NCBI GenBank assembly: GCA_002716625.1
Contig: PBAS01000081.1
Location: forward strand, 1-33,219
Reading direction: 5' to 3'
Origin: Phycisphaeraceae bacterium
GTDB taxonomy: Bacteria; Planctomycetota; Phycisphaerae; Phycisphaerales; Phycisphaeraceae
DNA: 33,219 bases
Numbering within the stretch: position 1 is the stretch's first letter; each line of letters begins with the position of its first letter. Shown piece by piece: positions 22,909 through 31,515 of this stretch. The notes beneath the pieces are model-generated. The model was not told the origin of the DNA. It saw only the letters and a list, made by a program, of their open reading frames with translations, and ran no database searches. The translations under genes and the position numbers were made by a program.

Positions 22909-25578
22909 ATGATTGCGAGCTTTTCAAAATTATCAATGCAAATAATATTATTGGATTCACCTATGATCAGATTATTCTCAATTCAAGGGAAACCCACTGT
23001 ACCTGCAAATCTCATGATTGCCCTCATGGTTCTATGTGGCATCGCGACCAAACCGGTCATATCCCTCGCGGTTGATCAGCCAACCGTCGATGAACCGACC
23101 GTGGGCGCCACCACGCCAATGCTGCCAGATATTACTAGCGCCCAACTCGTCCAGGCAGTCACTCAACAAGACCAGATGTACACCACCCTGCGGGTCTCGT
23201 TCACCGCCAAGGTAATCCGCAAAATGGTCCAAGTTATGCGGTTACCTGGTGGACGCCAGTTCCATAGCCCCAAGAAACAGCGGCTGAAGATCGACTTCCA
23301 TGCAGATGCAGGTAAATACCACTACCAGTTGCAACATGAACGTCGCGACAAAATCGACCCCGTCCACCTCGTATTGACCTATGACGGCGTCACAAGGTAC
23401 GAATGGAGTCCCATAAGTAACGAAGGACAAACGTTTCGCTCAACCCCAGAAGTGACATGGCCTGATCCACGTGAATTTGGCTGCTCGTTGGGCCGCCAAT
23501 ACCGATCTCAACTCATTGGGACTTCTCTGGCGAAATCCAAGATCACAGTTATCGCGTCCCAAATCACTGATGGCCATCCGTGTTACCGGGTAGAGGCTTT
23601 GCTTCCCGATGGGGCCAAAGCTCATGTCTGGATCGACCCAAATGCAGGCTGGCGAGCCCGCCGTGTCGCGGTATGGGATGCCGATGGGACGCCAAGCCAC
23701 GAAACATCGGTCACGCTCAGGGAAGTCACACCCGGTGCCTGGTTCGCATCCACCGGCGAACAACGGCTTATTGCCACACATGCAGATGGCCCCCAAGACA
23801 GCCGACCAGACAGCCGCTGGAAATTTTGGCTACACGACATTGATCTTGATATCCAACCTACATTACAACAATTTACTGTAGAGTTTCCAAAAGGCACAAC
23901 CGTCTTTGACCACCACAAACGGTTTGGCTACATCGCAGGCGAGTGGGAAAGCCGCTACCAACCACGTGACTTACAATTCAATTCAGACCGCTCGATTGGA
24001 GTGGTATATGTACAAAGTTGGCATGCACAATCCGGTGGTGGCCAGTGGACCTCACTGGGACAAGCCAAAGGCAAGTTAAAGATACAGGCCAACAAACGCG
24101 TTAGACTTGAAATCCAGACCGATGACCCGGCCAGCCTGGCCATCCTGGCCAATATTGAGCCCAATGCGATTCAACAGATCAAGATCTGGCCCATGCCTGC
24201 CACTGACGAAGCAATGGACTACATCGCCAATCTTGCCGGGGCAGAAATACTGGACCTTTCCCAAACGGATCTCACAGATGTTGGCGCCAAGCATCTATCA
24301 CGGATGCGAGGCCTGCGTGAATTGCACCTTACTGCCACGGCTATCACCGACAATGCTCTCCTTGCCCTGGCCTCCATGCCCACGCTAAACAAACTATTTC
24401 TGAATGAAACCTCAATTACCGACCATGGCCTTGCCCACCTGTCCCGCGTCTTATCACTTAATACGCTTGACCTGAGTTCAACGTTGGTCACCAATATCGG
24501 CTTAGTAGATCTGAGTGATCTCACCGGACTAACCGCACTCTATTTGAACGCAACAAATATCACCGACCCCTCGCCGAACACATTGTTTCTTTCAGCTCTG
24601 CCGAACCTTGAGTATCTATCTCTAAACAAAACACGTATCGGCAATGCAACAGCAGCCCACATGGTGACACTTAAAAGACTCCAGGACCTAGAACTACTCG
24701 ACACAGCCATCAGCAACGATGGTCTACGCCAGTTGGGAAATCTCACCTCACTGCAATCTTTAAAATTGTCGGCCAATCATTTCATAGGAGATGCCCTGCA
24801 GCATCTAGAGCAACTAACGGCACTACAGCATCTCACGGTGCGTTCATACCAGAATGTTAATGACCAGGGGTTACCTTCCTTAGTCCAACTTCGGCGACTT
24901 TCATCACTGGAACTAAGTGGGCGTGGTATTACGGATATCGTCATGGTGCATGCCTCAAGCATCCCCACACTCACATCACTATCACTATCAGATTGCGGCG
25001 TCAGCGACACCGGGATGGCCATGCTTTTCCGCCTTACCAACCTGCAACGACTCACATTAAATCACACCAAGGTCTCCAACCTCGGACTGCGTCAACTTCG
25101 GTACCTACCTAAGCTCGTCAGCCTTGATATTACCACAGACCAACCCACCATCACCAACATCCAGCACCTGCAAGCACTAGGCCAACTCAAACAACTTCGA
25201 ATTGCAATCAACAACCTGGACGACAAGCAGACCGCCCACCTTTCAAGCATGATCAACTTGGAACACCTCGAATGGAATGCCGCAGGCCTGTCTGACGATG
25301 CCACCAAGCACCTGACCAAACTCACCAATCTGACTGATCTCACGATCCTTGGACCAACCACATTAAGCGATGCCGGATTGGCTCACCTCTCAAGACTTAC
25401 AAATCTGCGCAGACTGCATATCGCTGGCCAGTTTACAGATACCGGCATCAAACACTTGTCCGCGCTTCGCTCCCTAGAACAACTCGATTCCCCCACTGCT
25501 TCCGTTCAGGCCAAAGCTCTGAAGACACTGCGACGGCCACTTTCTTCCCTGCAATACAAATACAGGATATTGCCTTAA
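22909..25578 (+). CDS. Secreted leucine-rich-repeat protein
   Basis: A protein of about 889 residues in three parts. The N-terminus has a hydrophobic export segment (LMIALMVLCGIATKPVISLA). About 280 residues follow with beta-strand-rich character (VRVSFTAKVIRKMVQ, VLTYDGVTRYEW, CYRVEALLPDGAKAHVWIDP), vaguely like LolA/outer-membrane-lipoprotein sensor folds, but I do not claim the family. From about residue 425 to the end there are some 18 leucine-rich repeats of 23-25 residues with the consensus L..L.L..T.ITD.GL..L, the GALA/cysteine-containing-like type. The start is uncertain among GTG 22897, ATG 22909 and ATG 22963; the last has GGA seven bases upstream and gives a typical signal peptide. 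Likely a cell-surface or periplasmic interaction protein. Stand-alone gene. Confidence 0.85.
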   Translation: MIASFSKLSMQIILLDSPMIRLFSIQGKPTVPANLMIALMVLCGIATKPVISLAVDQPTVDEPTVGATTPMLPDITSAQLVQAVTQQDQMYTTLRVSFTAKVIRKMVQVMRLPGGRQFHSPKKQRLKIDFHADAGKYHYQLQHERRDKIDPVHLVLTYDGVTRYEWSPISNEGQTFRSTPEVTWPDPREFGCSLGRQYRSQLIGTSLAKSKITVIASQITDGHPCYRVEALLPDGAKAHVWIDPNAGWRARRVAVWDADGTPSHETSVTLREVTPGAWFASTGEQRLIATHADGPQDSRPDSRWKFWLHDIDLDIQPTLQQFTVEFPKGTTVFDHHKRFGYIAGEWESRYQPRDLQFNSDRSIGVVYVQSWHAQSGGGQWTSLGQAKGKLKIQANKRVRLEIQTDDPASLAILANIEPNAIQQIKIWPMPATDEAMDYIANLAGAEILDLSQTDLTDVGAKHLSRMRGLRELHLTATAITDNALLALASMPTLNKLFLNETSITDHGLAHLSRVLSLNTLDLSSTLVTNIGLVDLSDLTGLTALYLNATNITDPSPNTLFLSALPNLEYLSLNKTRIGNATAAHMVTLKRLQDLELLDTAISNDGLRQLGNLTSLQSLKLSANHFIGDALQHLEQLTALQHLTVRSYQNVNDQGLPSLVQLRRLSSLELSGRGITDIVMVHASSIPTLTSLSLSDCGVSDTGMAMLFRLTNLQRLTLNHTKVSNLGLRQLRYLPKLVSLDITTDQPTITNIQHLQALGQLKQLRIAINNLDDKQTAHLSSMINLEHLEWNAAGLSDDATKHLTKLTNLTDLTILGPTTLSDAGLAHLSRLTNLRRLHIAGQFTDTGIKHLSALRSLEQLDSPTASVQAKALKTLRRPLSSLQYKYRILP

Positions 25579-25647
25579 ATCAAACGCGCAAGGGGCCAAA
25601 ACAAGGCGTAAGGTAAAGGAATTATCTCTAACCCGATGATTGACCAA

Positions 25648-25720
<73 letters not shown>

Positions 25721-25735
25721 AAGGGTCGCTAGGTC

Positions 25736-25764
25736 AGTATAGAATCGCCACCAGAAGGCTTCAA
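25736..25764 (-). promoter_or_regulatory. Sigma-70-type promoter for tRNA-Ala
   Basis: On the minus strand TTGAAG (4 of 6 to TTGACA), a 17-bp spacer and TATACT (5 of 6 to TATAAT). The start of transcription would be about 9 bases before the tRNA 5' end. The same TATACT hexamer is used before tRNA-Leu. Confidence 0.6.
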
Positions 25765-25848
25765 GCAAGGCGGGATAATGGGTAACAACTCGCCATATGC
25801 ACCGAGTTTGTGTATATTGCAAAATCGCACCCTGCGGAGAACGACTGA

Positions 25849-26598
25849 ATGCACTTGACCGAGAAGCTATACGACCTGTTCTTACTTGAGAAACAAATTC
25901 GTGGAATGCAATCTCGCTTGGACTCCGCCACCCGACGTTGCAGTGCTCAGCAAGCCAAGCATGATCAATTGCTACGCCAGCAAGAAGAAATGACAGACCA
26001 ACTCAAGCACGGGCGAGCCAAGGCCAACGAACTCGAAAGCATAGCGGCAGAGGTTGAACAGAAGATAGCTCACCAGCGAGAGTTGATGAACAATGTCAAA
26101 AGCAATAGGGAATACTCCTCGCTACTAATTGAAATCAACACCTACAAGCTTGACAAGGAAAATGCTGAACAAGAAGCCCTCGAACAGATGTCCGCGGTTG
26201 ACCTTATGGATCAGGAACTGGTCGAAGTGACCGACAAGGCCCAAGCCCAGAAGAAACTGGTAGCAGCGGGACAGAGCGAAATTGAAGCATGCAAGTCAGA
26301 GGTCGGTGAACAACTTGACCGGCTTATTTCCGAACGCAGCACTGCCGAAAAGGATCTTTCGGCCAATGCCTTGTCCACATTTAAAAAGCTCGCCGACATA
26401 CACGATGGTGACGCCATGGCCACCGTAACAGAAGAGAATCGGAGAACCATGGAATATGGATGTGGTGGCTGTTACTTAAGTATTCCCGTGGAACGCGTCA
26501 GTACGCTGATGAGCAGTTCTGATGAGATCGTCATTTGCCCGAATTGCAACCGCATGTTGTTTATGGATCAAGACCTAAAGGCAGCTATCGTCAAATAG
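25849..26598 (+). CDS. Coiled-coil protein with C4 zinc ribbon (zf-RING_7 type)
   Basis: A 249-residue cytoplasmic protein. Residues about 10-180 form a long charged coiled coil (LRQQEEMTDQLKHGRAKANELESIAAEVEQ-like heptads) with the family landmark SNREYSSLLIEI. The C-terminal zinc ribbon uses Cys205 and Cys208 (YGCGGC) and Cys230 and Cys233 (CPNC). This matches the widespread C4-type zinc ribbon family (CT398-like), whose biochemical role is not established. GGAG lies nine bases before the ATG. The next gene, RNase HI, follows by about 25 bases. The same pairing is known in actinobacteria, for example Rv2229c beside the RNase H gene Rv2228c, so the neighbourhood supports the call. Confidence 0.9.
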   Translation: MHLTEKLYDLFLLEKQIRGMQSRLDSATRRCSAQQAKHDQLLRQQEEMTDQLKHGRAKANELESIAAEVEQKIAHQRELMNNVKSNREYSSLLIEINTYKLDKENAEQEALEQMSAVDLMDQELVEVTDKAQAQKKLVAAGQSEIEACKSEVGEQLDRLISERSTAEKDLSANALSTFKKLADIHDGDAMATVTEENRRTMEYGCGGCYLSIPVERVSTLMSSSDEIVICPNCNRMLFMDQDLKAAIVK

Positions 26599-26623
26599 CC
26601 GATAGGACCCTCGCAAACATTTG

Positions 26624-27325
26624 ATGCGCCTTATCATCCACATTGACGGCGGCTCGCGCGGCAACCCCGGCCCAGCCGCAGCAGGCGTTGCAATTACAAC
26701 CCAAGAACAACGTACCCCCGTCTACCAAGGCGGAATCCATCTGGGTAGAATGACTAACAACGCCGCCGAGTACCATGCTTTGCTGCATGCATTGAAACTG
26801 GCACAGCAATTCGGGGCCACGCAAATCAACCTCTATAGCGACTCGCAACTACTCGTCCGTCAGATTAACGGCCAGTACCGCGTTAAAGCCGCCGCACTCC
26901 AGGGGCTCCATTCCCAGGCAAAGGAATACTTGACCACCTTTAGCGACTGGCGATGCACCCATATCCGGCGGGAACAGAACCATCGAGCAGACGAACTAGC
27001 CAACCTGGCTCTTGATGCTGGCGAGGATGTAATTGAAGTAACGCCTGATGCTGGGACACTAAATACCAGTAAGTTGCCAGATTCATCACGGCCCAGCGAA
27101 GTCCAATTCATGGTCAATTTCAAGGAAGCCTCAGCAAAGGATTGCCCTGCTCCAACCGTAGCCAACAAGCAATTTGCATGCGGACCACAGATACCGGCAG
27201 GGCTATGCATTTATGCAGCCAAAACAGCATTGGATCTGATGAAGCCAAACGACCCAAATCTCGAGGTTGACACACAATGCATCCACTGCGGCACCACCCT
27301 GTCCCTCCACTTCAGCAGATCATGA
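26624..27325 (+). CDS. RNase HI-family protein with cysteine-rich C-terminal extension
   Basis: Residues 1 to about 135 are a ribonuclease H domain that would cleave the RNA strand of RNA/DNA hybrids. The four acidic metal-binding residues are visible: Asp8 (HIDGGSRGNPGP), Glu49 (NNAAEYHALLHAL), Asp73 (YSDSQLLV) and Asp123 (NHRADELANLAL). It is the compact type without the basic protrusion of E. coli RNase HI. After a linker, residues about 158-233 form a second module with five cysteines (174, 186, 195, 219, 222), including AGLC and a final CIHCGTTLSLHF. That layout recalls small TIGR04076-type domains, but this is only suggestive. The ATG at 26624 is used; a TTG directly precedes it and the ribosome site is weak. 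It probably shares an operon with the zinc-ribbon gene. Confidence 0.88.
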   Translation: MRLIIHIDGGSRGNPGPAAAGVAITTQEQRTPVYQGGIHLGRMTNNAAEYHALLHALKLAQQFGATQINLYSDSQLLVRQINGQYRVKAAALQGLHSQAKEYLTTFSDWRCTHIRREQNHRADELANLALDAGEDVIEVTPDAGTLNTSKLPDSSRPSEVQFMVNFKEASAKDCPAPTVANKQFACGPQIPAGLCIYAAKTALDLMKPNDPNLEVDTQCIHCGTTLSLHFSRS

Positions 27326-27331
27326 AGCAAA

Positions 27332-27344
27332 CCGGGAAACCCGG
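27332..27344 (+). other. Short GC hairpin after the RNase HI gene
   Basis: CCGGG-AAA-CCCGG begins six bases after the stop codon. No T-run follows, so it is at most a weak terminator. The rest of the 217-bp gap before rpoZ shows no RNA gene; a check for RNase P RNA signatures was negative. Confidence 0.3.
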
Positions 27345-27542
27345 CCTTCAACCCACATACTTGTAAATCCCGCTCCTCTTCGACTCAGCCGGCACCACCC
27401 ATATTGCAACAATCCCGTAGGTAGATCCGGATACCAGACCCGAGGAAACTCCGCTCGCAACGACCCGCAGCATCAAGTTGTGAAAATACGGAAAACCGAT
27501 AAGATAATACCCTTAAATGCGAATCTGGAGATTATCCCAAAT

Positions 27543-27764
27543 ATGATCGAAGCCCTTAAAGATGATCAGATCGTGCATGAGTTGGGTGGCCGATTCAAGT
27601 TCACCGCACTGGTTCAACACCGTATCAGACAGCTAATGGACGGGGCTCGCCCTCTAGTCGAGCGGCAGGGCCGTAGCGACTTGGAAATCGCAGTAGTAGA
27701 AGTCGTAGAAGGCAAGATTCGACCGAGCCAAGATCCTGACAATGCTGAAGTCGAAGACGAATAG
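27543..27764 (+). CDS. rpoZ: RNA polymerase omega subunit
   Basis: The small subunit that helps assemble RNA polymerase around beta-prime. The 73-residue product MIEALKDDQIVHELGGRFKF contains the conserved helical core (GGRFKFTALVQHRIRQLMDGARPLV). It ends with an acidic tail, as omega subunits often do. A longer frame from 27267 overlaps the upstream gene and adds 92 residues of non-coding character, so the internal ATG is chosen; GGAG lies 12 bases before it, somewhat far. coaC starts two bases after the stop, the familiar rpoZ-dfp neighbourhood. Confidence 0.88.
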   Translation: MIEALKDDQIVHELGGRFKFTALVQHRIRQLMDGARPLVERQGRSDLEIAVVEVVEGKIRPSQDPDNAEVEDE

Positions 27765-27766
27765 CC

Positions 27767-28378
27767 GTGGCGCAAGCCAACAATTCGCAGCATAACCCAT
27801 CGGGCAAATCGCCTAACATCTGGCAACACCGACGTATCGTGATTGCCCTCTCGGGTGGTATTTCTTGTTACAAAATTGCGAGTTTGGTTAGCCGCAGTAT
27901 TCAAGCTAATGCATCTGTACGAGTTCTGATGACACCGGCAGCCTGCCGGTTCGTTGGCCCAGCAACATTTGAAAGCCTCTCAGGCTCACCAGTACTCACC
28001 GATATTTTTGCGTCATCACAAGATCGCGAATCGCCCCACATCGCCTTGGCCCAATGGTGCCAGCTAATGATCATCGCTCCCGCCACAGCCGATCTGATCG
28101 CCAAATTAGCTGGCGGCCGAACGGATGACGTCGTATGCCTCACCGCATGCGCCCTGCCGCCATCAACCCCAGTACTATTGGCCCCGGCCATGAATGAGCA
28201 AATGTGGCAGAACCCAATCACCCAACGCAACACCCGAACCGTCATTGAAACCTTGGACTACCACACGGTTGGCCCCGACGAAGGCTGGCAGGCATGCCGG
28301 ACCACAGGCGAAGGACGAATGAGTGAACCAGACCAGATCTTTGAATCCGCCACACAACTGCTCGAAACACAACTCTAA
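27767..28378 (+). CDS. coaC: Phosphopantothenoylcysteine decarboxylase (CoaC only)
   Basis: An FMN-dependent HFCD-family decarboxylase that forms 4'-phosphopantetheine in coenzyme A synthesis. The N-terminal flavin-binding strand IVIALSGGISCYKI, catalytic His91 (ESPHIALAQW), the PAMNEQMW motif (Asn143) and the substrate-recognition loop with Cys177 (ACRTTGEGRMSEP) are all present. Length 203 means the CoaB ligase half, usually fused in bacteria as CoaBC (Dfp), is missing; no truncation scar is seen and the stop follows an ordinary C-terminus. CoaB would have to be encoded elsewhere. The GTG start is two bases after the rpoZ stop. With panD at the other end of the window, two pantothenate/CoA steps are present but not linked. 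Confidence 0.92.
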   Translation: MAQANNSQHNPSGKSPNIWQHRRIVIALSGGISCYKIASLVSRSIQANASVRVLMTPAACRFVGPATFESLSGSPVLTDIFASSQDRESPHIALAQWCQLMIIAPATADLIAKLAGGRTDDVVCLTACALPPSTPVLLAPAMNEQMWQNPITQRNTRTVIETLDYHTVGPDEGWQACRTTGEGRMSEPDQIFESATQLLETQL

Positions 28379-28401
28379 AGCCCGGGAATCTCAACTTAAC
28401 A

Positions 28402-29775
28402 TCATAATGCCTTGCGACGCATGTCCACGCCCTGAAAATGCGCACATAACAGAACCACGGAGATAATGATTACCAGAGAAATAGCAAATGATTTGTAAAC
28501 CGCCAGCACACTGAACTTTTGCGCCAACACACCTGCCAACACACCTCCAATTGGATGACAGGCATTCATACAGATCGACAAATAACTACTCGCCCTACCA
28601 CGCATGCTATCAGAGGTCGTAGTCAAGATTTCGGTCTTAACACCTACTATCAGACTGATATTTGCAAACCCCGCGAGCACCAGCAACATCGCCATCATCG
28701 GCGCGTCCGTACAATAACCTGCCATCAACTCAGATCCGGCTAACAGCACTCCTCCTACCAGGAGCAGCGGCCTAGGTACGACCACGCCACGGGTCCTAAG
28801 GATCTGAAAACACGCACCAATCAATGCTCCCAACCCAAAACATCCGACCAATTGCGAATAGATTGCCGCATCACCGGCGAGTTGTTGCTGCACAAATGCA
28901 GGCAATAACACGACCAGTGGAAGACCTAGGAGTGAACTAAAGCAAACCACCAGAAGCATTACCACCAGATCCATTCGTTGACGGAGGTAAGAAACACCCT
29001 GGATCCCACTACGCACCAATGAGACCGAAGGGGTTAGTTGAGTCGGAATGTTCTTCATGGCAAGAAGGATGACGACACCCAGGACACAACCGGACGCACC
29101 TGCAGCAAAATTCCATGCGGCACCAAAAACATAAAAGACCACCCCACCAAGTATCGGACCCAGCAAATGAGAAATTTGGAACTGAATCGCATTGAGCGCA
29201 ACGGCATTAGCCTGATCATCCCGCCCAACGACACCTACCATAAGTGCATTGTGTGCCGGCATCACCACACCATTTGCAATCCCAATCAAAACTGATAAAA
29301 CGATCAGGTGCCAGACACCAATCATTCCCGTAACCGCCAGAAATACCGCAGTCAGGTAGGCCAGCGCACGCCCCAGGCGGGTAATCACTAGAAGGAATCG
29401 GCGGTCCAAGTGATCCGCAAGAACACCTGCCAACGGCAACATGACAAACGCAGGCAAAGCCATAGCCAATGTATTGAGCCCCAGCATGCTTTCGCTTTGA
29501 CTCAAATCAAAAACCAGCCACTGGATGGTCATCATGCACATCCAATTGCCGGTATGGGATATCAAGGCCGCGACCCAAAGCAGGACGAAGCCACGATACC
29601 GCATGGCTGAAAACAGCGGCGGGACACACCCAGGCCAGACTGCTGATTTCTGTCCATCACCGACCGTGGGGGCTAGCGATTCAACCGTGGCGCTCGAATC
29701 ATCTGTTGATGGGTCGAGATTCCGATTGTTTATCATTAGTTTCTCATTGTAAGAACCGTCATCTTCACCACGCAT
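28402..29775 (-). CDS. MFS transporter, MFS_3 (EntS-like) type
   Basis: A major facilitator superfamily permease of up to 457 residues. After a hydrophilic N-terminal 50 residues, twelve hydrophobic segments follow, starting at RYRGFVLLWVAALISHTGNWM. The loop after TM2 has the family motif GVLADHLDRRFLL. The EntS-like clade exports siderophores, macrolides or other small molecules by proton antiport; the substrate here cannot be read from sequence. The start is either ATG 29775 or ATG 29736; the latter has GAG seven bases upstream and drops a short acidic leader. It is convergent with coaC, with 23 bases between the stops and no hairpin visible. Confidence 0.9.
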   Translation of the reverse strand: MRGEDDGSYNEKLMINNRNLDPSTDDSSATVESLAPTVGDGQKSAVWPGCVPPLFSAMRYRGFVLLWVAALISHTGNWMCMMTIQWLVFDLSQSESMLGLNTLAMALPAFVMLPLAGVLADHLDRRFLLVITRLGRALAYLTAVFLAVTGMIGVWHLIVLSVLIGIANGVVMPAHNALMVGVVGRDDQANAVALNAIQFQISHLLGPILGGVVFYVFGAAWNFAAGASGCVLGVVILLAMKNIPTQLTPSVSLVRSGIQGVSYLRQRMDLVVMLLVVCFSSLLGLPLVVLLPAFVQQQLAGDAAIYSQLVGCFGLGALIGACFQILRTRGVVVPRPLLLVGGVLLAGSELMAGYCTDAPMMAMLLVLAGFANISLIVGVKTEILTTTSDSMRGRASSYLSICMNACHPIGGVLAGVLAQKFSVLAVYKSFAISLVIIISVVLLCAHFQGVDMRRKAL

Positions 29776-29830
29776 CTAGCGATTGGATAACAACCACCTT
29801 CTTCACCAATACCCTGTAATGAGCAATGGC

Positions 29831-30265
29831 CTAATCAAAGGGGTTGTAACGCAATGAGATCTTTGGAACCTGGTCCCAGTTGATCGGCAACTTCTGCCCG
29901 CGCGGGCGAGCTGGATCAAATATCTCTTTGGGCAAACCAAGAATGGGGTTGAGCACATGCTGCAAATCTGACAATAAAGTCGTGACCTCAACACCCATAT
30001 AGCAGCCATCTAGCCCTTCAAACTTGGTAAGACAGGTCTCCCACACACTTCGTACACCACGTGGATTCCCACGCCGAACGTGTTCAAGCGTGACCGCGCA
30101 TTGTATCAGCCCTTGGTAAAAACGCTTCCGCGCACCTGTAGCTATATGCCATATATCTTCCCACACTTCATGCGCATCAAACCACCGGCCACTATTGAAC
30201 AACTCAATGCCCTCATGAAAAAGCCGAGCTTCCTGGTCTTTGCTTTCAAAATGTGAATCAGGCAT
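29831..30265 (-). CDS. DUF309 protein
   Basis: A 144-residue helical protein with the DUF309 signature: FHEGIELFNSGRWFDAHEVWEDIW followed by FYQGLIQCAVTLEHVRRGNPRGV (shown here in overlapping family motifs). The Glu, His and Trp of AHEVWE are intact. The family is common in bacteria and archaea and has no established biochemical role. It follows the GNAT gene by 18 bases on the same strand, so the two are probably co-transcribed. The ATG at 30265 has no clear ribosome site. Confidence 0.88.
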   Translation of the reverse strand: MPDSHFESKDQEARLFHEGIELFNSGRWFDAHEVWEDIWHIATGARKRFYQGLIQCAVTLEHVRRGNPRGVRSVWETCLTKFEGLDGCYMGVEVTTLLSDLQHVLNPILGLPKEIFDPARPRGQKLPINWDQVPKISLRYNPFD

Positions 30266-30283
30266 ATGAGTGCGAGCACAACG

Positions 30284-30805
30284 TCATGAGGAATCTGCTT
30301 CTGGCCCCCGCTGACGATAGAGGTCGAGATAGAATTCATGCAGTTCTTTGTCCGCAGTGGCCTTCGTCCGTGTATGCTGAAAACCGAAGCGATCAAATAC
30401 CTCTACAATTGCATCGGGACCGGATTGGGGATCAATCCGGGTATCGAACACGACTTTCAGATACCCATGCGTCTGACAATGCCGAAGCGCGGTTTCAACC
30501 AGTTCCGCAGCAATTGACGTGGCCTGATAGGCTCGATCCACCCGCAGACGTCGAATCTCAGCTGCATGGCCGGGTTCTTGGGCGACTGCAATCATCCCCA
30601 CCGTACGATCGTTTATCGTTGCAACCCACAAATGACTACGCTCATTACTAAAATAGGCTTCCGCAATATTCTCTATATCCGCACCCGTATCATCAGGCGC
30701 AATCTGACCAGCCAATAACCCTTCGAGATACAATTGCGATACATCCTTCTGATCATCCGGCCGATAGGACCGAATCATCGCACTATCCGTGGTTTCTTGC
30801 TGCAT
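30284..30805 (-). CDS. GNAT-family N-acetyltransferase
   Basis: A predicted acetyl-CoA-dependent N-acyltransferase. From MIRSYRPDDQKDVSQLYLEG the sequence follows the GNAT fold: beta4 HLWVATINDRTVGMIAVAQ, then the acetyl-CoA binding loop region EIRRLRVDRAYQATSIAAELVETAL, then FDTRID and the C-terminal VFDRFGFQHTRTK. The binding loop reads YQATSIA rather than the usual Q/R-x-x-G-x-G/A, an atypical but tolerated form. Target unknown. Possible starts are GTG 30838, ATG 30805 and ATG 30778; the last is the usual GNAT beginning. It lies immediately upstream of the DUF309 gene. Confidence 0.88.
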   Translation of the reverse strand: MQQETTDSAMIRSYRPDDQKDVSQLYLEGLLAGQIAPDDTGADIENIAEAYFSNERSHLWVATINDRTVGMIAVAQEPGHAAEIRRLRVDRAYQATSIAAELVETALRHCQTHGYLKVVFDTRIDPQSGPDAIVEVFDRFGFQHTRTKATADKELHEFYLDLYRQRGPEADSS

Positions 30806-30895
30806 CTGATCACCGGTCACTGTGACGAAGTCCACCACACCTCAATTGCTGTCTTGCCCGTCAAATTATCCAAAGAAGCGGCCATAAAACACAAG

Positions 30896-31396
30896 TCAGG
30901 ATACCGTATAAAAAGACAACTCATCGATTTCACTTTCAAGCAACGCCACAGTATACCTACTGGCACGGAAGAGGGCACCTGGATTAATTACCCGTGTAGC
31001 ACCGACACGAGAATCACGTGCCACATGAGTATGTCCATGGAATAAATAATCCACACTTTCAGCTAATGCTGCCTCCAACAACTTATCGATATGACCGTGC
31101 GTAAACACGAACACCTTTCCATCCAGATCGATGCGCCCCATCGGATGATCTACATGAATACCCATTTCCTTCGCATGGCCGCCAAGCCCATCATGATCAA
31201 TATCCATGTTGCCGAACACCACGTGCACTGACACACTTTCCACTTGGCCAGCAACCAGTTCATCGAGAACTTTTTTATCGCAGATGTCACCCAGATGAAT
31301 AATCCACTGTACGCCATGACCAATTAATATCTCGACCGCCTGTCGTGTTTTCTCCAGTTGACCATGCGAATCCGACAACAGACCAATCCTCGCCAC
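30896..31396 (-). CDS. YfcE/MJ0936-type metallophosphoesterase
   Basis: A two-metal phosphodiesterase of the calcineurin-like superfamily, 166 residues, cytoplasmic. The five metal-binding motifs are in order: Asp9 and His11 (SDSHG), Asp37 (HLGDICD), Asn63 (FGNMD), His100 (FTHGH) and His122/His124 (HGHTH). Family members cleave small phosphodiesters in vitro; the natural substrate is generally unknown. The start is a GTG at 31396 with GAGG six bases upstream, a good signal. The gene is divergent from trpC, sharing a 119-bp promoter region. Confidence 0.92.
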   Translation of the reverse strand: MARIGLLSDSHGQLEKTRQAVEILIGHGVQWIIHLGDICDKKVLDELVAGQVESVSVHVVFGNMDIDHDGLGGHAKEMGIHVDHPMGRIDLDGKVFVFTHGHIDKLLEAALAESVDYLFHGHTHVARDSRVGATRVINPGALFRASRYTVALLESEIDELSFYTVS

Positions 31397-31515
31397 ATTT
31401 CACCTCAAATAACGTTCGAAATCAAAGACAATTGTACTTATTTCCCCAAGTAAGTTCATACATTCCATATTGTCATGGTATTGCCAAGGGCGGAAGCGCA
31501 GACCACAATAGAGCC

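Noticed and set aside
27326-27542. Possible RNase P RNA between the RNase HI gene and rpoZ
   Set aside because: The gap is too short and lacks the conserved P4 sequences; only a small GC hairpin is visible.
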